Assembly (NCBI RefSeq): GCF_900187605.1
Contig: NZ_FYEA01000005.1
Coordinates: 310,001-374,000 of the forward strand
Direction: 5' to 3'
Length of the DNA: 64,000 nucleotides
Source: Pseudomonas sp. Irchel 3H7
GTDB taxonomy: Bacteria; Pseudomonadota; Gammaproteobacteria; Pseudomonadales; Pseudomonadaceae
Part shown: positions 48,312 through 56,824 of the stretch, piece after piece
How the letters are laid out: each line of letters starts with the position of its first letter
How positions within the stretch are numbered: the first letter of the stretch is position 1
The notes under the pieces: generated by a model
What the model was told of the DNA's origin: nothing
What the model saw: only the letters and a program-made list of their open reading frames with translations
The model's database searches: none
Position numbers and translations under genes: made by a program

Positions 48312-49316
48312 TCAGTTCCAACCCGCCCGATCCATCATCCGGATCGCTTCAGCCTGACGCTTGCCCGCCACTTCCACCGGCAACGTATCGGCAATGAACT
48401 TGCCCCACGCCGCCACTTCTTCCGAAGGCGCCACCGCCGGGTTGGCCGGGAATTCCTGGTTCACATCAGCAAAAATCTTCTGCGCCTCAGGCGTGGTCAT
48501 CCACTCAACCAAAGCCTTGGCGGCCTCCGGGTGCGGCGCGTGTTTGGTCAGGCCAATGCCCGACAGGTTCACGTGCACACCACGATCGGCCTGGTTCGGC
48601 CAGAACAGTTTCACCGGCAACTCCGGCTTCTGCTTGTGCAGGCGGCCGTAGTAGTACGTGTTGACGATGCCGACATCGCACTGACCGGCGTTGATCGCTT
48701 CGAGCACCGCAACATCATCGGAGAACACGTCGGTGGACAGGTTGTTGACCCAGCCCTTGAGGATTTTTTCGGTCTTCTCGGCGCCATGGACTTCGATCAT
48801 GGTCGCGGTCAGCGACTGGTTGTAGACCTTCTTCGCCGTACGCAGACACAGGCGCCCTTCCCAGTTCTTGTCGGCCAGCGCTTCGTAAGTGGTCAGTTCG
48901 CCCGGTTTCACGCGTTCGGTGGAATAGGCGATGGTCCGCGCGCGCAGGCTCAGGCCAGTCCAGGCGTGAGTGGACGAGCGATATTGCAGGGGAATATTGG
49001 CGTCGATGGTTTTCGAGGTGAACGGCTGCAAGATGCCCATCTGCTCGGCCTGCCAGAGGTTACCAGCGTCGACGGTGAGCAGCAGGTCGGCGGTGGCGTT
49101 TTCACCTTCGGCCTTGATGCGCTGCATCAGCGGCGCTTCCTTGTCAGTAATGAACTTGATCTTCACCCCGGTCTTGGCGGTGTAGGCATCGAAGACCGGT
49201 TTGATCAGTTCATCGATGCGCGACGAGTAAACCACCACCTCATCAGCGGCCTGGGCCGTGGTGCTGCCGATCAGGGTCAAGGCCAGTGCGGTCAGAAGAC
49301 GCTTGGGTGCCAACAT
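48312..49316 (-). CDS. Periplasmic ferric-iron-type binding protein (FbpA-like)
   Basis: The 334-residue protein has a signal peptide ([20 protein letters not shown], cleaved after QAA). The family I/Fe-binding signature ([20 protein letters not shown]) follows, then [19 protein letters not shown]. The tyrosine pair used to hold Fe3+ in FbpA ([11 protein letters not shown]) is present near residue 225. It is co-oriented with the double permease. A weak Fur-like sequence lies upstream. Iron is the likely but unproven cargo. Confidence 0.88.
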   Translation of the reverse strand: MLAPKRLLTALALTLIGSTTAQAADEVVVYSSRIDELIKPVFDAYTAKTGVKIKFITDKEAPLMQRIKAEGENATADLLLTVDAGNLWQAEQMGILQPFTSKTIDANIPLQYRSSTHAWTGLSLRARTIAYSTERVKPGELTTYEALADKNWEGRLCLRTAKKVYNQSLTATMIEVHGAEKTEKILKGWVNNLSTDVFSDDVAVLEAINAGQCDVGIVNTYYYGRLHKQKPELPVKLFWPNQADRGVHVNLSGIGLTKHAPHPEAAKALVEWMTTPEAQKIFADVNQEFPANPAVAPSEEVAAWGKFIADTLPVEVAGKRQAEAIRMMDRAGWN

Positions 49317-49349
49317 GGGAGTGGTCTCTCGGTCGGGAAATGTGGGCCA

Positions 49350-49369
49350 AATGATAAGGACTCACATTT
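49350..49369 (-). promoter_or_regulatory. Weak Fur-box-like sequence upstream of the FbpA-like gene
   Basis: AATGATAAGGACTCACATTT, about 35-55 bp upstream of the ATG, resembles one half of a Fur box (AATGATAA) with a poor second half. It is suggested by the gene's iron-type product; the match alone is not convincing. Confidence 0.25.
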
Positions 49370-49432
49370 ACCACCTCAATCGAACTCTTTTTGAAGGAGT
49401 TACCAGATGTTGCATGATTGACCGCCACCCCT

Positions 49433-49455
49433 GTAGGAGTGAGCCTGCTCGCGAT
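49433..49455. repeat. Single REP unit, family A
   Basis: GTAGGAGTGAGCCTGCTCGC plus GAT stands alone here without its inverted partner, 26 bases downstream of the ubiI stop. Confidence 0.85.
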
Positions 49456-49480
49456 GAGGCCATCAGCAGCAACGAAAAGA

Positions 49481-50704
49481 TCAAGGCTTTGCGAGCGCCG
49501 GAAGATCACCCGTCAACCCGAGGGCCTCCCGCACAAATAACGCCTTCGCCTCCGGCATCTGCTCAACCAGCTTCAACCCGGCATTCCTTAACCAACGCAC
49601 CGGCAACGGATCAGCCTGAAACAACCGCTCAAACCCTTCCATCGCCGCCATCAACGCCAGGTTATGCGGCATGCGCCGACGCTCGTAACGGCTCAACACC
49701 TTCACATCGGCCAAACGCTCACCGCGTTCCGCCGCCTGCAACAGCACTTCAGCGAGCACCGCCGCATCAAGGAAACCCAGATTCACACCCTGCCCCGCCA
49801 ACGGGTGAATGGTGTGCGCCGCATCGCCGATCAACGCCAAGCCTTCAGCCACATAGCGTTTGGCGTGGCGCTGACGCAGCGGCACGCACAGTCGCGGGTC
49901 AGCACTGATTACCTCACCAAGACGCCCCTCAAAGGCGCGCTCCAGCTCACGGCAGAAATCCGCTTCATCCAGCGCCATCAAACGCTCGGCCTCGCTCGGC
50001 GTGGTCGACCAGACGATCGAACACCAATCCTGCTGCCCGTCACGTTCCAATGGCAAAAACGCCAACGGCCCGTGATCGGTAAAACGCTGCCACGCGGTCA
50101 TCTGGTGTGGTTTGCTGCTGCGCACACTGGTGACGATGGCGTGGTGCAGATAATCCCACTCACGCGTCGCCACACCGGTCAGACGTCGCACTGCCGAATT
50201 GGCGCCGTCAGCGGCAATCACCAGCGGCGCGCGTAACTGTCGACCATCGGCCAGCGTCAGCAGCCAGTCATCGCCCGAGCGGCGCATCTGTTCCAGCCGC
50301 GCATTGGCCAGCATGCCCAGATCGCAATCGTGCAAACGGTCGAGCAAGGCATCCTGCACCACGCGGTTCTCGACGATATGACCGAGTACCTCGGCATGCA
50401 CGCTGCTCGCCGAGAAATGAATCTGCCCGGTGCCGCTGCCGTCCCAGACGTGCATGTCGGTGTACGGGCTGCTGCGGCGTTTGGCGATGCCGTCCCACAC
50501 GCCAAGGCGTTCGAGAATCCGCTGACTGGCGGCAGACAAGGCGCTCACGCGCGGTTCAAACGCCGCGTCGGCATCGAACGGTTTGACGCTCAACGGGCTG
50601 CCGTCGAGCAGCAGGACTTCCAGGCCGCTGTCCTGCAACGCCAGCGCCAAGGCACTGCCGACCATTCCGGCTCCGACAATCAGCAGATCTGCGCGCATTT
50701 CCAT
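49481..50704 (-). CDS. ubiI: Ubiquinone-pathway FAD monooxygenase (UbiI/VisC)
   Basis: The 407-residue UbiH-family flavoprotein hydroxylates the ubiquinone precursor ring. It has RADLLIVGAGMVGSALALAL (FAD Rossmann loop) at the start, PLVIAADGANSAVRRLTGV near residue 163, and VAEGLALIGDAAHTIHPLAG near residue 285. These are the three family motifs. The ATG two codons downstream (MRADLL) is an alternative start. It is the last gene of the ygfB-pepP-ubiH-thioesterase-ubiI operon, starting three bases after the preceding stop. Confidence 0.9.
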   Translation of the reverse strand: MEMRADLLIVGAGMVGSALALALQDSGLEVLLLDGSPLSVKPFDADAAFEPRVSALSAASQRILERLGVWDGIAKRRSSPYTDMHVWDGSGTGQIHFSASSVHAEVLGHIVENRVVQDALLDRLHDCDLGMLANARLEQMRRSGDDWLLTLADGRQLRAPLVIAADGANSAVRRLTGVATREWDYLHHAIVTSVRSSKPHQMTAWQRFTDHGPLAFLPLERDGQQDWCSIVWSTTPSEAERLMALDEADFCRELERAFEGRLGEVISADPRLCVPLRQRHAKRYVAEGLALIGDAAHTIHPLAGQGVNLGFLDAAVLAEVLLQAAERGERLADVKVLSRYERRRMPHNLALMAAMEGFERLFQADPLPVRWLRNAGLKLVEQMPEAKALFVREALGLTGDLPALAKP

Positions 50705-50707
50705 GCT

Positions 50708-51193
50708 TTAAGCCTGTCTCGCTTGCGGCTTGAGCCGCACGTAAAGGGTTTTACCGACCCGCGCCACCAGATTGCCGGCGCCGTCATGAATGTCGACCTG
50801 CAACTGCGGCAGGTACTTTTCGCCATTGGCGGTCTGCCGGCGAACCTCGGCGAGCAAGGTCTCGTCGATCGTGAACCGGGCGAACACCGGGCCTTTGCCC
50901 GGCGCAATGAAATCGATGTCGGCAGCCTTGTCCCAGACGATGTACTTCGATCCGAGGTTTTCCATGAGCATCAGCATGAAGAACGGATCGACCATCGAAT
51001 ACAGACTGCCGCCAAACTGCGTGCCGACGTAGTTGCGGTTGTACCAGCCCAGCCCCATCGACACCTGCACGTCGCGAAAATCATCGCTGATGTGCCGAAC
51101 CCGAACACCGGCGCCTAGATACGGTGGGTAGAACGTCATGATCCAGCGCATCAACCGCGCCTTGCCGAACGAACGGATCAACCAGTTACGCAT
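50708..51193 (-). CDS. DUF4442 hotdog-fold protein (thioesterase-like)
   Basis: The 161-residue protein starts MRNWLIRSFGKARLMRWIMT and continues with the hotdog signature: GWYNRNYVGTQFGGSLYSMV near residue 57, then KAADIDFIAPGKGPVFARF and LVARVGKTLYVRLK. DUF4442 proteins belong to the thioesterase superfamily. The longer open frame (to 51454) overlaps ubiH in another reading frame; the start at 51193 overlaps the ubiH stop by only eight bases and is typical of a coupled gene. Role in quinone synthesis is suggested only by operon position. Confidence 0.85.
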   Translation of the reverse strand: MRNWLIRSFGKARLMRWIMTFYPPYLGAGVRVRHISDDFRDVQVSMGLGWYNRNYVGTQFGGSLYSMVDPFFMLMLMENLGSKYIVWDKAADIDFIAPGKGPVFARFTIDETLLAEVRRQTANGEKYLPQLQVDIHDGAGNLVARVGKTLYVRLKPQARQA

Positions 51194-52373
51194 CCGGACG
51201 CGTTCCCAAACCCATGGCCTGACGCGCAAACCAGCGCTTGGCCGGCGGCAACAGATCGAGACCGAGCAAACCGATGTTGCGGCCCAGCGACACCAATGGC
51301 TGCGTGCTGCCAAACAGGCGCGTGACCTGATCGGAAAAACCGACGGTGAGGTCCTGATCGAGACGCTGCCGCTCGCGATAAGCCTGCAACGTGGCGAAGT
51401 CGCCCAGCGGCTTTTCACTGGACAACAACGCGGCGGCCAAGGCATCGGCATCACGCAGCGAGAGGTTGAAACCCTGCCCGGCTATCGGGTGCAGGCTATG
51501 CGCGGCATTACCGAGCACGGCCAGATGCGAACGCACCTGCTCTTCGGCTTCGACCAGCATCAGCGGATACAAATGCCGTGCGCCAACCTGCTTCAAAGTT
51601 CCGAGGCGATAACCGAACACACCCTGCAATTCGCTGAGGAAATCGCGCTCGCTCAAATCGGCCAAGCGCTGCGCGTCCATGCCCAGACGCGTCCAGACCA
51701 GTGCGCAGCGGTTGTCCGGCAGCGGCAGCAGCGCCATCGGCCCTTCGTCAGTGAAGCGCTCGAAGGCCATGCCGTTGTGCGCTTCGCTCGGGGTGATGTT
51801 GGCGATCAGCGCACTCTGGTTGTACGGACGCTTGCGCACGTTGATACCCAACTGCTCGCGCAGACCGGAGCGACCGCCATCGGCGAGCACCGCAAGGTCG
51901 CATTCCAGCGTGGTTTCATCGTTGAGGGTCAGGCGATAGCCATCGGGCAGCGGCTCCATGCGCGTGACTTCCGCCGGGCAGCGCCAACTGATCACGTCTT
52001 TATCGATGTGCTGCCACAGGCACTGGCCGAGCCAGGCGTTTTCCACCACGTAACCGAGCGCTGGCACGCCCTCTTCCATCGCCGACAAGCGCGCGGTAGA
52101 GAAACGGCCACGGTCGGACACGTGAATCTGTTTGATCGGCTCGGCGCGACGGGAGATTTCCTGCCACACGCCCAAGCGTTGATAAATCTGCCGGGAGCCG
52201 AAGGACAACGCCGACGAACGTGCGTCGTAGCTCGGCTGCCAGCTGTCGCCGGGAGCGAACGGCTCGATCAGCACGATCTTCCAGCCTCGCGCCTTGGCGC
52301 CGGCCTGTAAGGCCAACGCCAGACTGGCGCCGACCAGACCGCCACCGATGATTGCCAGATTGACTCGACTCAT
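51186..52373 (-). CDS. ubiH: Ubiquinone-pathway FAD monooxygenase (UbiH)
   Basis: The 395-residue flavoprotein has RVNLAIIGGGLVGASLALAL (FAD loop), DLAVLADGGRSGLREQLG near residue 162 and HLAVLGNAAHSLHPIAGQGF near residue 285. It is a paralogue of the ubiI product encoded downstream and hydroxylates another ring position of the ubiquinone precursor. Its ATG overlaps the pepP stop (ATGA), and its end overlaps the DUF4442 gene. Confidence 0.92.
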   Translation of the reverse strand: MSRVNLAIIGGGLVGASLALALQAGAKARGWKIVLIEPFAPGDSWQPSYDARSSALSFGSRQIYQRLGVWQEISRRAEPIKQIHVSDRGRFSTARLSAMEEGVPALGYVVENAWLGQCLWQHIDKDVISWRCPAEVTRMEPLPDGYRLTLNDETTLECDLAVLADGGRSGLREQLGINVRKRPYNQSALIANITPSEAHNGMAFERFTDEGPMALLPLPDNRCALVWTRLGMDAQRLADLSERDFLSELQGVFGYRLGTLKQVGARHLYPLMLVEAEEQVRSHLAVLGNAAHSLHPIAGQGFNLSLRDADALAAALLSSEKPLGDFATLQAYRERQRLDQDLTVGFSDQVTRLFGSTQPLVSLGRNIGLLGLDLLPPAKRWFARQAMGLGTRPDA

Positions 52374-53704
52374 GCCGCGTGTGTCCTTGCTTGCGCCATC
52401 AGCGCTTCGATGTCGGCGACGGTTTTCGGCACGCCGCTGGTGAGGATTTCACAACCGGTTTTGGTCACCACCACGTCGTCCTCGATGCGCACGCCGATGC
52501 CGCGCCATTTCTTCGCAACGTTCTGATTGTCCGGAGCGATGTAGATGCCCGGTTCCACGGTCAGCGCCATGCCGACTTCCAGCACGCGCCATTCGCCGCC
52601 GACCTTGTACTCGCCGACGTCGTGTACATCCATGCCCAGCCAGTGACCGGCGCGGTGCATATAGAAAGCTTTGTAGGCTTCACTGGCGATCAATTCATCG
52701 ACCTCGCCTTGCAGCAATCCGAGCTTCACCAGCCCCGTGGTAATCACTCGAACCGTGGCTTCGTGCGCCTGATTCCAGTGCTTGTTCGGGGCGATTTCAG
52801 CGAACGCGGCTTCCTGCGAGGCCAGTACCAATTCGTAGATCGCTTTCTGCTCGGGCGAAAACTTGCCGTTGACCGGCCAGGTGCGGGTGATGTCGCTGGC
52901 GTAGCAATCGATCTCGCAGCCAGCGTCGATCAACACCAGATCGCCGTCCTTGAGCACTGCGTCATTCTGCTGGTAATGCAGGATGCAGCTGTTGCGCCCG
53001 GCGGCGACGATGGAACCGTACGCGGGCATTTTCGCCCCGCCCTTGCGGAATTCGTAGTCGAGTTCGGCTTCGAGGCTGTACTCGTGGAGCCCGGCCCGAC
53101 TGGCTTGCATCGCGCGGATGTGGGCTTGCGCCGAGATCCGTGCGGCTTCGCGCATCACCTTCACTTCCGCCGCCGATTTATACAGGCGCATGTCGTGCAG
53201 CAGATGATCCAGGGCAACGAATTCGTTCGGCGGCTGGGCGCCAAGATGCGCCTTGGAGCGGATGACGTTGATCCAGTCCATCAAGTGGCGATCGAATTCG
53301 GGGTTGCTGCCCATCGCCGAATACACCCGGTCACGGCCTTCGATCAGGCCCGGGAGGATGTCGTCGATGTCGGTGATCGGGAAAGCGTCGTCGGCGCCGA
53401 AGTCGCGGATCGCTCCCTCCTGGCCTGCGCGCAAGCCGTCCCACAATTCGCGTTCGGCGTTGCGCTCACGGCAGAACAGCAGGTATTCGCCGTGCTCGCG
53501 GCCGGGCATCAAAACGATGACGGCTTGCGGCTCGGGAAACCCGCTGAGGTACTGGAAGTCGCTATCCTGGCGGTAGACGTGCTCGACGTCGCGGTTGCGG
53601 ATGGCCACCGCGGCGGCGGGCAAAATCGCAATGCTGTTGGGTTCCATCTGCGCCATCAGGGCCTTGCGGCGACGGCTGTATTCCGCTTTCGGGATATGGG
53701 TCAT
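52370..53704 (-). CDS. pepP: Xaa-Pro aminopeptidase P
   Basis: The 444-residue M24 metallopeptidase removes an N-terminal residue ahead of proline. The two Mn2+ ligands' motifs are in order: LVLIDAGCEIDCYASDITRT (two Asp), FYMHRAGHWLGMDVHDVGE (His), GMALTVEPGIYIA (Glu) and GIGVRIEDDVVVT (Glu). An N-terminal creatinase-type domain (about 1-170) precedes them. Co-transcribed between ygfB and ubiH, the same order as in E. coli. Confidence 0.95.
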   Translation of the reverse strand: MTHIPKAEYSRRRKALMAQMEPNSIAILPAAAVAIRNRDVEHVYRQDSDFQYLSGFPEPQAVIVLMPGREHGEYLLFCRERNAERELWDGLRAGQEGAIRDFGADDAFPITDIDDILPGLIEGRDRVYSAMGSNPEFDRHLMDWINVIRSKAHLGAQPPNEFVALDHLLHDMRLYKSAAEVKVMREAARISAQAHIRAMQASRAGLHEYSLEAELDYEFRKGGAKMPAYGSIVAAGRNSCILHYQQNDAVLKDGDLVLIDAGCEIDCYASDITRTWPVNGKFSPEQKAIYELVLASQEAAFAEIAPNKHWNQAHEATVRVITTGLVKLGLLQGEVDELIASEAYKAFYMHRAGHWLGMDVHDVGEYKVGGEWRVLEVGMALTVEPGIYIAPDNQNVAKKWRGIGVRIEDDVVVTKTGCEILTSGVPKTVADIEALMAQARTHAA

Positions 53705-53731
53705 GGGCAGATGGCTTTCCCTGGCACGCGA

Positions 53732-54292
53732 TTAATGCAGCGACGGCTTGGCGGCTGGCGGCACGTCGGCTTTCTTGGTTTCCGAGAACAGCAGCAGCGG
53801 CGCGACGCGCAGGTACTCCATGACTTCCATGTAGTCGGTCTCGCCGTCTTCGGATTCTTCGAGGGCGTCTTGCACCTGAGAAATGGCGGCCAGATCCTGC
53901 AGCACTTCGGTGGCTTCCGTGCTGAGCATGCTGCTGTCGCGGCAGTTCAGGCCGAAACCGCTGAGGAAGCCCTGGCACCATTCGCCCAGTGCAGCGGCGC
54001 GGTCGGCCAGTGGCGCATCATCGGTCGGCAGCAGCAGGACGACAGTGACGTCGTCGCCGGTCAGTTCACCTTTGACCATCTCTTGCAGGCCGATCAAGGC
54101 GTTACGGACGTTGTCCTGGATATCGCCTTCGAGCAGTTCGGCGGCGTCGATCAACCAGCCTTCGTTATCGAAGCCGGCACCGGCGCAGCTGCGTCCGAGC
54201 AGCACGCCGTGCAGTTCGGCAGGCGAGACGTTGTGGCCGCTGGAAGTCAGCAGGGTGGCAAAGGCTTGGTACGGGGAATTCGCAATGGTCAT
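53732..54292 (-). CDS. ygfB: YgfB/UPF0149 family protein
   Basis: The 186-residue helical protein starts [20 protein letters not shown] and contains [40 protein letters not shown] and the acidic [20 protein letters not shown]. These are the UPF0149 pattern, including the conserved GFLSGFG. Its molecular role in core metabolism is not settled. It is the first gene of the pepP-ubiH operon and is divergent from zapB-like/zapA. Confidence 0.9.
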   Translation of the reverse strand: MTIANSPYQAFATLLTSSGHNVSPAELHGVLLGRSCAGAGFDNEGWLIDAAELLEGDIQDNVRNALIGLQEMVKGELTGDDVTVVLLLPTDDAPLADRAAALGEWCQGFLSGFGLNCRDSSMLSTEATEVLQDLAAISQVQDALEESEDGETDYMEVMEYLRVAPLLLFSETKKADVPPAAKPSLH

Positions 54293-54422
54293 GGGCAGCT
54301 AGGCGCCAGACGGCGCTATGTCTAGAATGAAGGCCTTGTATCCTACATCGACAGACTCGCCAAGACTATTAAAGGCTGTCCGCCAGCTACCCCATCAGAC
54401 AGACTCCGACCCAGTGGACACA

Positions 54423-54632
54423 ATGGAAGACACCGACCTGCAAGCGCTGATGGCCAGACTCGAATTGCTGATTGGCCGAGTCGAGCAACTTAAGAGCCAA
54501 AACGCACTCTTACTAGCTCAGGAAAAGACCTGGCGCGAGGAACGCGCTCACCTCATTGAAAAAAACGAAATCGCCCGGCGTAAGGTCGAATCGATGATTT
54601 CGCGCCTCAAGGCCCTGGAGCAAGACTCATGA
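54423..54632 (+). CDS. ZapB-like small coiled-coil protein (TIGR02449 family)
   Basis: The 69-residue protein is one continuous coiled coil: MEDTDLQALMARLELLIGRV, EQLKSQNALLLAQEKTWREE, RAHLIEKNEIARRKVESMIS, with heptad leucines. It belongs to the ZapB-like group found upstream of zapA in gammaproteobacteria and probably helps organise the division ring with ZapA. The start at 54423 is preferred to the longer frame from 54318, which adds a non-coiled leader. It overlaps zapA by four bases. Confidence 0.85.
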   Translation: MEDTDLQALMARLELLIGRVEQLKSQNALLLAQEKTWREERAHLIEKNEIARRKVESMISRLKALEQDS

Positions 54633-54946
54633 GTTCAAGCAATAGCGTCACCGTGCAGATCCTCGATAAAGAGTATTCGATCATCTGTCCGCAGGAAGAA
54701 CGCAGCAATCTGGTCAGCGCCGCGCGCTACCTGGATGGCAAGATGCGCGAAATCCGCAGCAGCGGCAAAGTCATCGGCGCCGATCGCATTGCTGTGATGG
54801 CCGCGCTGAACATCACCCACGACCTCTTGCACAAAGAAGAGCGCCCGGACATCCAGGCCAGCGGTTCGACCCGTGAACAGGTGCGCGACTTGCTTGATCG
54901 TGTCGATCTGGTGCTCGCCGACGATCAGACCACCACCAAGGGCTGA
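54629..54946 (+). CDS. zapA: Cell division protein ZapA
   Basis: The 105-residue FtsZ-ring stabiliser starts with the beta region SVTVQILDKEYSIICPQEER, followed by LVSAARYLDGKMREIRSSGK and a long C-terminal coiled coil (DRIAVMAALNITHDLLHKEE). Length and pattern match ZapA. It lies directly upstream of the 6S RNA gene, the classic zapA-ssrS-ygfA order. Confidence 0.94.
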   Translation: MSSSNSVTVQILDKEYSIICPQEERSNLVSAARYLDGKMREIRSSGKVIGADRIAVMAALNITHDLLHKEERPDIQASGSTREQVRDLLDRVDLVLADDQTTTKG

Positions 54947-54977
54947 TTCGACTGGCCGCTTGCGGTATACTCGCGGC

Positions 54978-55156
54978 ACTCCCTGGGGTGCTTGCCAGTT
55001 GACGATGTCCCTGAGCCGATTCGCACTACCCTGGAAGTTGCACGTTGGGCTGGTGTGCATGTCCGCTAGACGGAAAGCCTTAAAGTCTACTGCATCTTCC
55101 ACCTTGAACTTTCGGGTTCAAGGGCTAAGTTGACAGCGGTTCATCCGGGGAGCCTG
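54978..55156 (+). ncRNA. ssrS: 6S RNA
   Basis: The segment starting CACTCCCTGGGGTGCTTGCC and ending near CGGTTCATCCGGGGAGCCTG has the conserved Pseudomonas 6S features: complementary ends (CTCCCTGGGG with CCGGGGAGCC), the central CATGTCCGCTAGACGGAAAG bubble, and CACCTTGAACTTTCGGGTTC stem near the 3' half. It mimics an open promoter and holds sigma70 RNA polymerase. A -10 TATACT is at 54966-54971. Position between zapA and the formyl-THF cyclo-ligase is the conserved locus. Exact ends are approximate. Confidence 0.93.
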
Positions 55157-55162
55157 ATTCGA

Positions 55163-55197
55163 ATCCGATGTCGGTGAAAACCGACATCGGATTTTTT
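55163..55197 (+). terminator. Intrinsic terminator after 6S RNA
   Basis: AATCCGATGTCGGT-GAAA-ACCGACATCGGATT is a 14-bp perfect stem with a GAAA loop, followed by T5. Some read-through is needed for ygfA if it has no own promoter. Confidence 0.9.
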
Positions 55198-55236
55198 ATG
55201 CGTACGTTTTTGCACCCATCCTGCCGAAGCCGAACC

Positions 55237-55842
55237 ATGACCGAACCCGCGCTGCTGCCCCGCCCGCAACTCCGCCGCCTGCTGCGCAAGGCGCGCCGTG
55301 CGCTGAGCAAGAGCGAACAACGCCAGGCTGCCAAGGGCCTGTACCGGCAATTGGCGCAAGATCCGCACTTTCGCCGGGCCAGACACATCTCTTTGTATTT
55401 GCCCACCGACGGTGAAATCGATCCGCGCCTGCTGCTGCGTGAAGCGCAGCGTCGGGGCAAAGCGACCTACCTGCCGGTGCTCAGCGCCTGGCCGCGGACC
55501 AAGATGGTTTTCCAGCGCATTCGTCCCGGGGAAAAACTCAAACCCAATCGCTTCCGCATTCTCGAGCCGCGCGCCAATCTGGCGCAGCAACGCAAAGTCT
55601 GGGCGCTGGATCTGGTGTTGTTGCCGTTGGTAGGGTTTGACGATGTCGGCGGGCGCCTGGGCATGGGCGGCGGTTTCTATGATCGCAGTCTGGGGTATCT
55701 GGCTCGACGCAAAAGCTGGCGCAAGCCGACGTTGCTGGGGCTGGCCCATGAATGTCAGAAGGTCGAGAGGTTGGCGCAGGCGAGTTGGGATGTACCGTTA
55801 CAGGGCACAGTCAGCGACAAGGCGTGGTATTTCGCAGGATAG
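55237..55842 (+). CDS. ygfA: 5-formyltetrahydrofolate cyclo-ligase
   Basis: The 201-residue enzyme converts 5-formyl-THF to 5,10-methenyl-THF with ATP. Visible are ISLYLPTDGEIDPRLLLREA near residue 50, LDLVLLPLVGFDDVGGRLGM and GGGFYDRSLGYL near 130 (the conserved GxGGGFYD ATP motif), and LLGLAHECQKV near 170. The start at 55237 (MTEPALLPRP) is chosen over two upstream ATGs that lie within the terminator. The Shine-Dalgarno is weak. Downstream of 6S RNA as in E. coli. Confidence 0.93.
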   Translation: MTEPALLPRPQLRRLLRKARRALSKSEQRQAAKGLYRQLAQDPHFRRARHISLYLPTDGEIDPRLLLREAQRRGKATYLPVLSAWPRTKMVFQRIRPGEKLKPNRFRILEPRANLAQQRKVWALDLVLLPLVGFDDVGGRLGMGGGFYDRSLGYLARRKSWRKPTLLGLAHECQKVERLAQASWDVPLQGTVSDKAWYFAG

Positions 55843-55878
55843 GACGCCGCGCAGATCAGCGGCGTCGAAAAAGCCGTT

Positions 55879-56034
55879 TCAGCGCTTGAAGGCTGTCGAC
55901 TGTTGAACCTGTTGCGCGACTTCGATCGGCGCATCGGCCTTATTGGCCCACAGGCTCTGCGCGTAACCGGTGGTCACGACGCCCAGGCCGAACAAAATTA
56001 CCAAAGTCCATAGTAAATCCGGTTTGCGTTTCAT
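55879..56034 (-). CDS. 51-residue single-pass membrane peptide, conserved-type hypothetical
   Basis: Reading the minus strand from an ATG at 56034 gives 51 codons: a basic start (MKRKPDLLWTLVILFGLGVV), one hydrophobic segment, then a polar tail (QSLWANKADAPIEVAQQVQQ) ending in STAFKR before TGA. A strong Shine-Dalgarno (GAGGGGGG) lies upstream. Similar short peptides are familiar from Pseudomonas next to ygfA, as I recall, but no function is known. It is too short for routine ORF calling and is convergent with ygfA. Confidence 0.75.
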   Translation of the reverse strand: MKRKPDLLWTLVILFGLGVVTTGYAQSLWANKADAPIEVAQQVQQSTAFKR

Positions 56035-56232
56035 CGATTGCCCCCCTCAAGGCACATCATCACGATGACAGCAGCGGTTTCCGTTTGCAGGCCGTGCAGC
56101 AGCGTCAAGCTTTAAAGGCCGGCATTTTGCGACAACGTGAACCTGCGCGCAAACGCTGACGTCAACCGACTGTCGGTTTGTCATAAAATTGCCCGACAAC
56201 CTGCCCAATGACCGTTTCAGGAGCACAAAACC

Positions 56233-56685
56233 ATGGCCTATTGGCTGATGAAGTCCGAGCCCGACGAACTCTCGATCAAAGGTCTGGAAAAACTCGGCAA
56301 AGCGCGCTGGGACGGGGTTCGCAACTATCAGGCGCGCAACTTCCTGCGTGCGATGGCGGTGGGCGATGAGTTCTTTTTTTACCATTCCAGTTGCCCGGAG
56401 CCGGGAATTGCCGGAATCGGCAAAATAATCGCAGCGGCGTACCCGGATCCCACCGCACTGGAGCCGGAAAGTCATTACTTCGACCCGAAGGCTACAGCGG
56501 AGAAAAATGCCTGGAGCGCGATTGACGTTGAACACGTCGAGACGTTTGCGCGGGTGTTGAAGCTGGATTATTTGAAGCAGCAGACCGCGTTGGCCGAGAT
56601 GCCGTTGGTGCAGAAGGGTTCGCGGTTGTCGGTGATGCCGGTGACGCCAGAGCAGTGGGCGGCGGTGATCACCCTCAAACCCTGA
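56233..56685 (+). CDS. EVE domain protein
   Basis: The 150-residue protein is a full EVE (PUA-like) domain: MAYWLMKSEPDELSIKGLEK, then WDGVRNYQARNFLRAMAVGD, EFFFYHSSCPEPGIAGIGKI and YFDPKA. The W-x-G-V-R-N-Y-x-A-R motif is the family hallmark. EVE domains bind modified bases in nucleic acids; this stand-alone type is widespread and its ligand is not known. TCAGGAGC precedes the ATG. Single gene. Confidence 0.92.
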   Translation: MAYWLMKSEPDELSIKGLEKLGKARWDGVRNYQARNFLRAMAVGDEFFFYHSSCPEPGIAGIGKIIAAAYPDPTALEPESHYFDPKATAEKNAWSAIDVEHVETFARVLKLDYLKQQTALAEMPLVQKGSRLSVMPVTPEQWAAVITLKP

Positions 56686-56710
56686 TTTATTTGGCGCCTG
56701 CCATAATGCA

Positions 56711-56799
56711 ATCGCTGGCAAGCCAGCTCCCACAGGATTTGCGATGGAACACAATATTGTGATCGCCGCAGAACCTTGTGGGAGCTGGCTGCCAGCGAT
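56711..56799. repeat. REP pair (REPIN), family D
   Basis: ATCGCTGGCAAGCCAGCTCC at the left and GGGAGCTGGCTGCCAGCGAT at the right; the right arm lacks one T compared with the copy at 24277. Lies between the EVE gene and the FliL-like gene, which are convergent. Confidence 0.88.
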
Positions 56800-56824
56800 G
56801 AGGCCGGCCCGGACAACAGAAGAT

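Noticed and set aside
51194-51454. Longer N-terminus for the DUF4442 gene
   Set aside because: The extension overlaps ubiH in another frame and has no hotdog-family similarity; the ATG at 51193 gives the usual overlapping operon junction.
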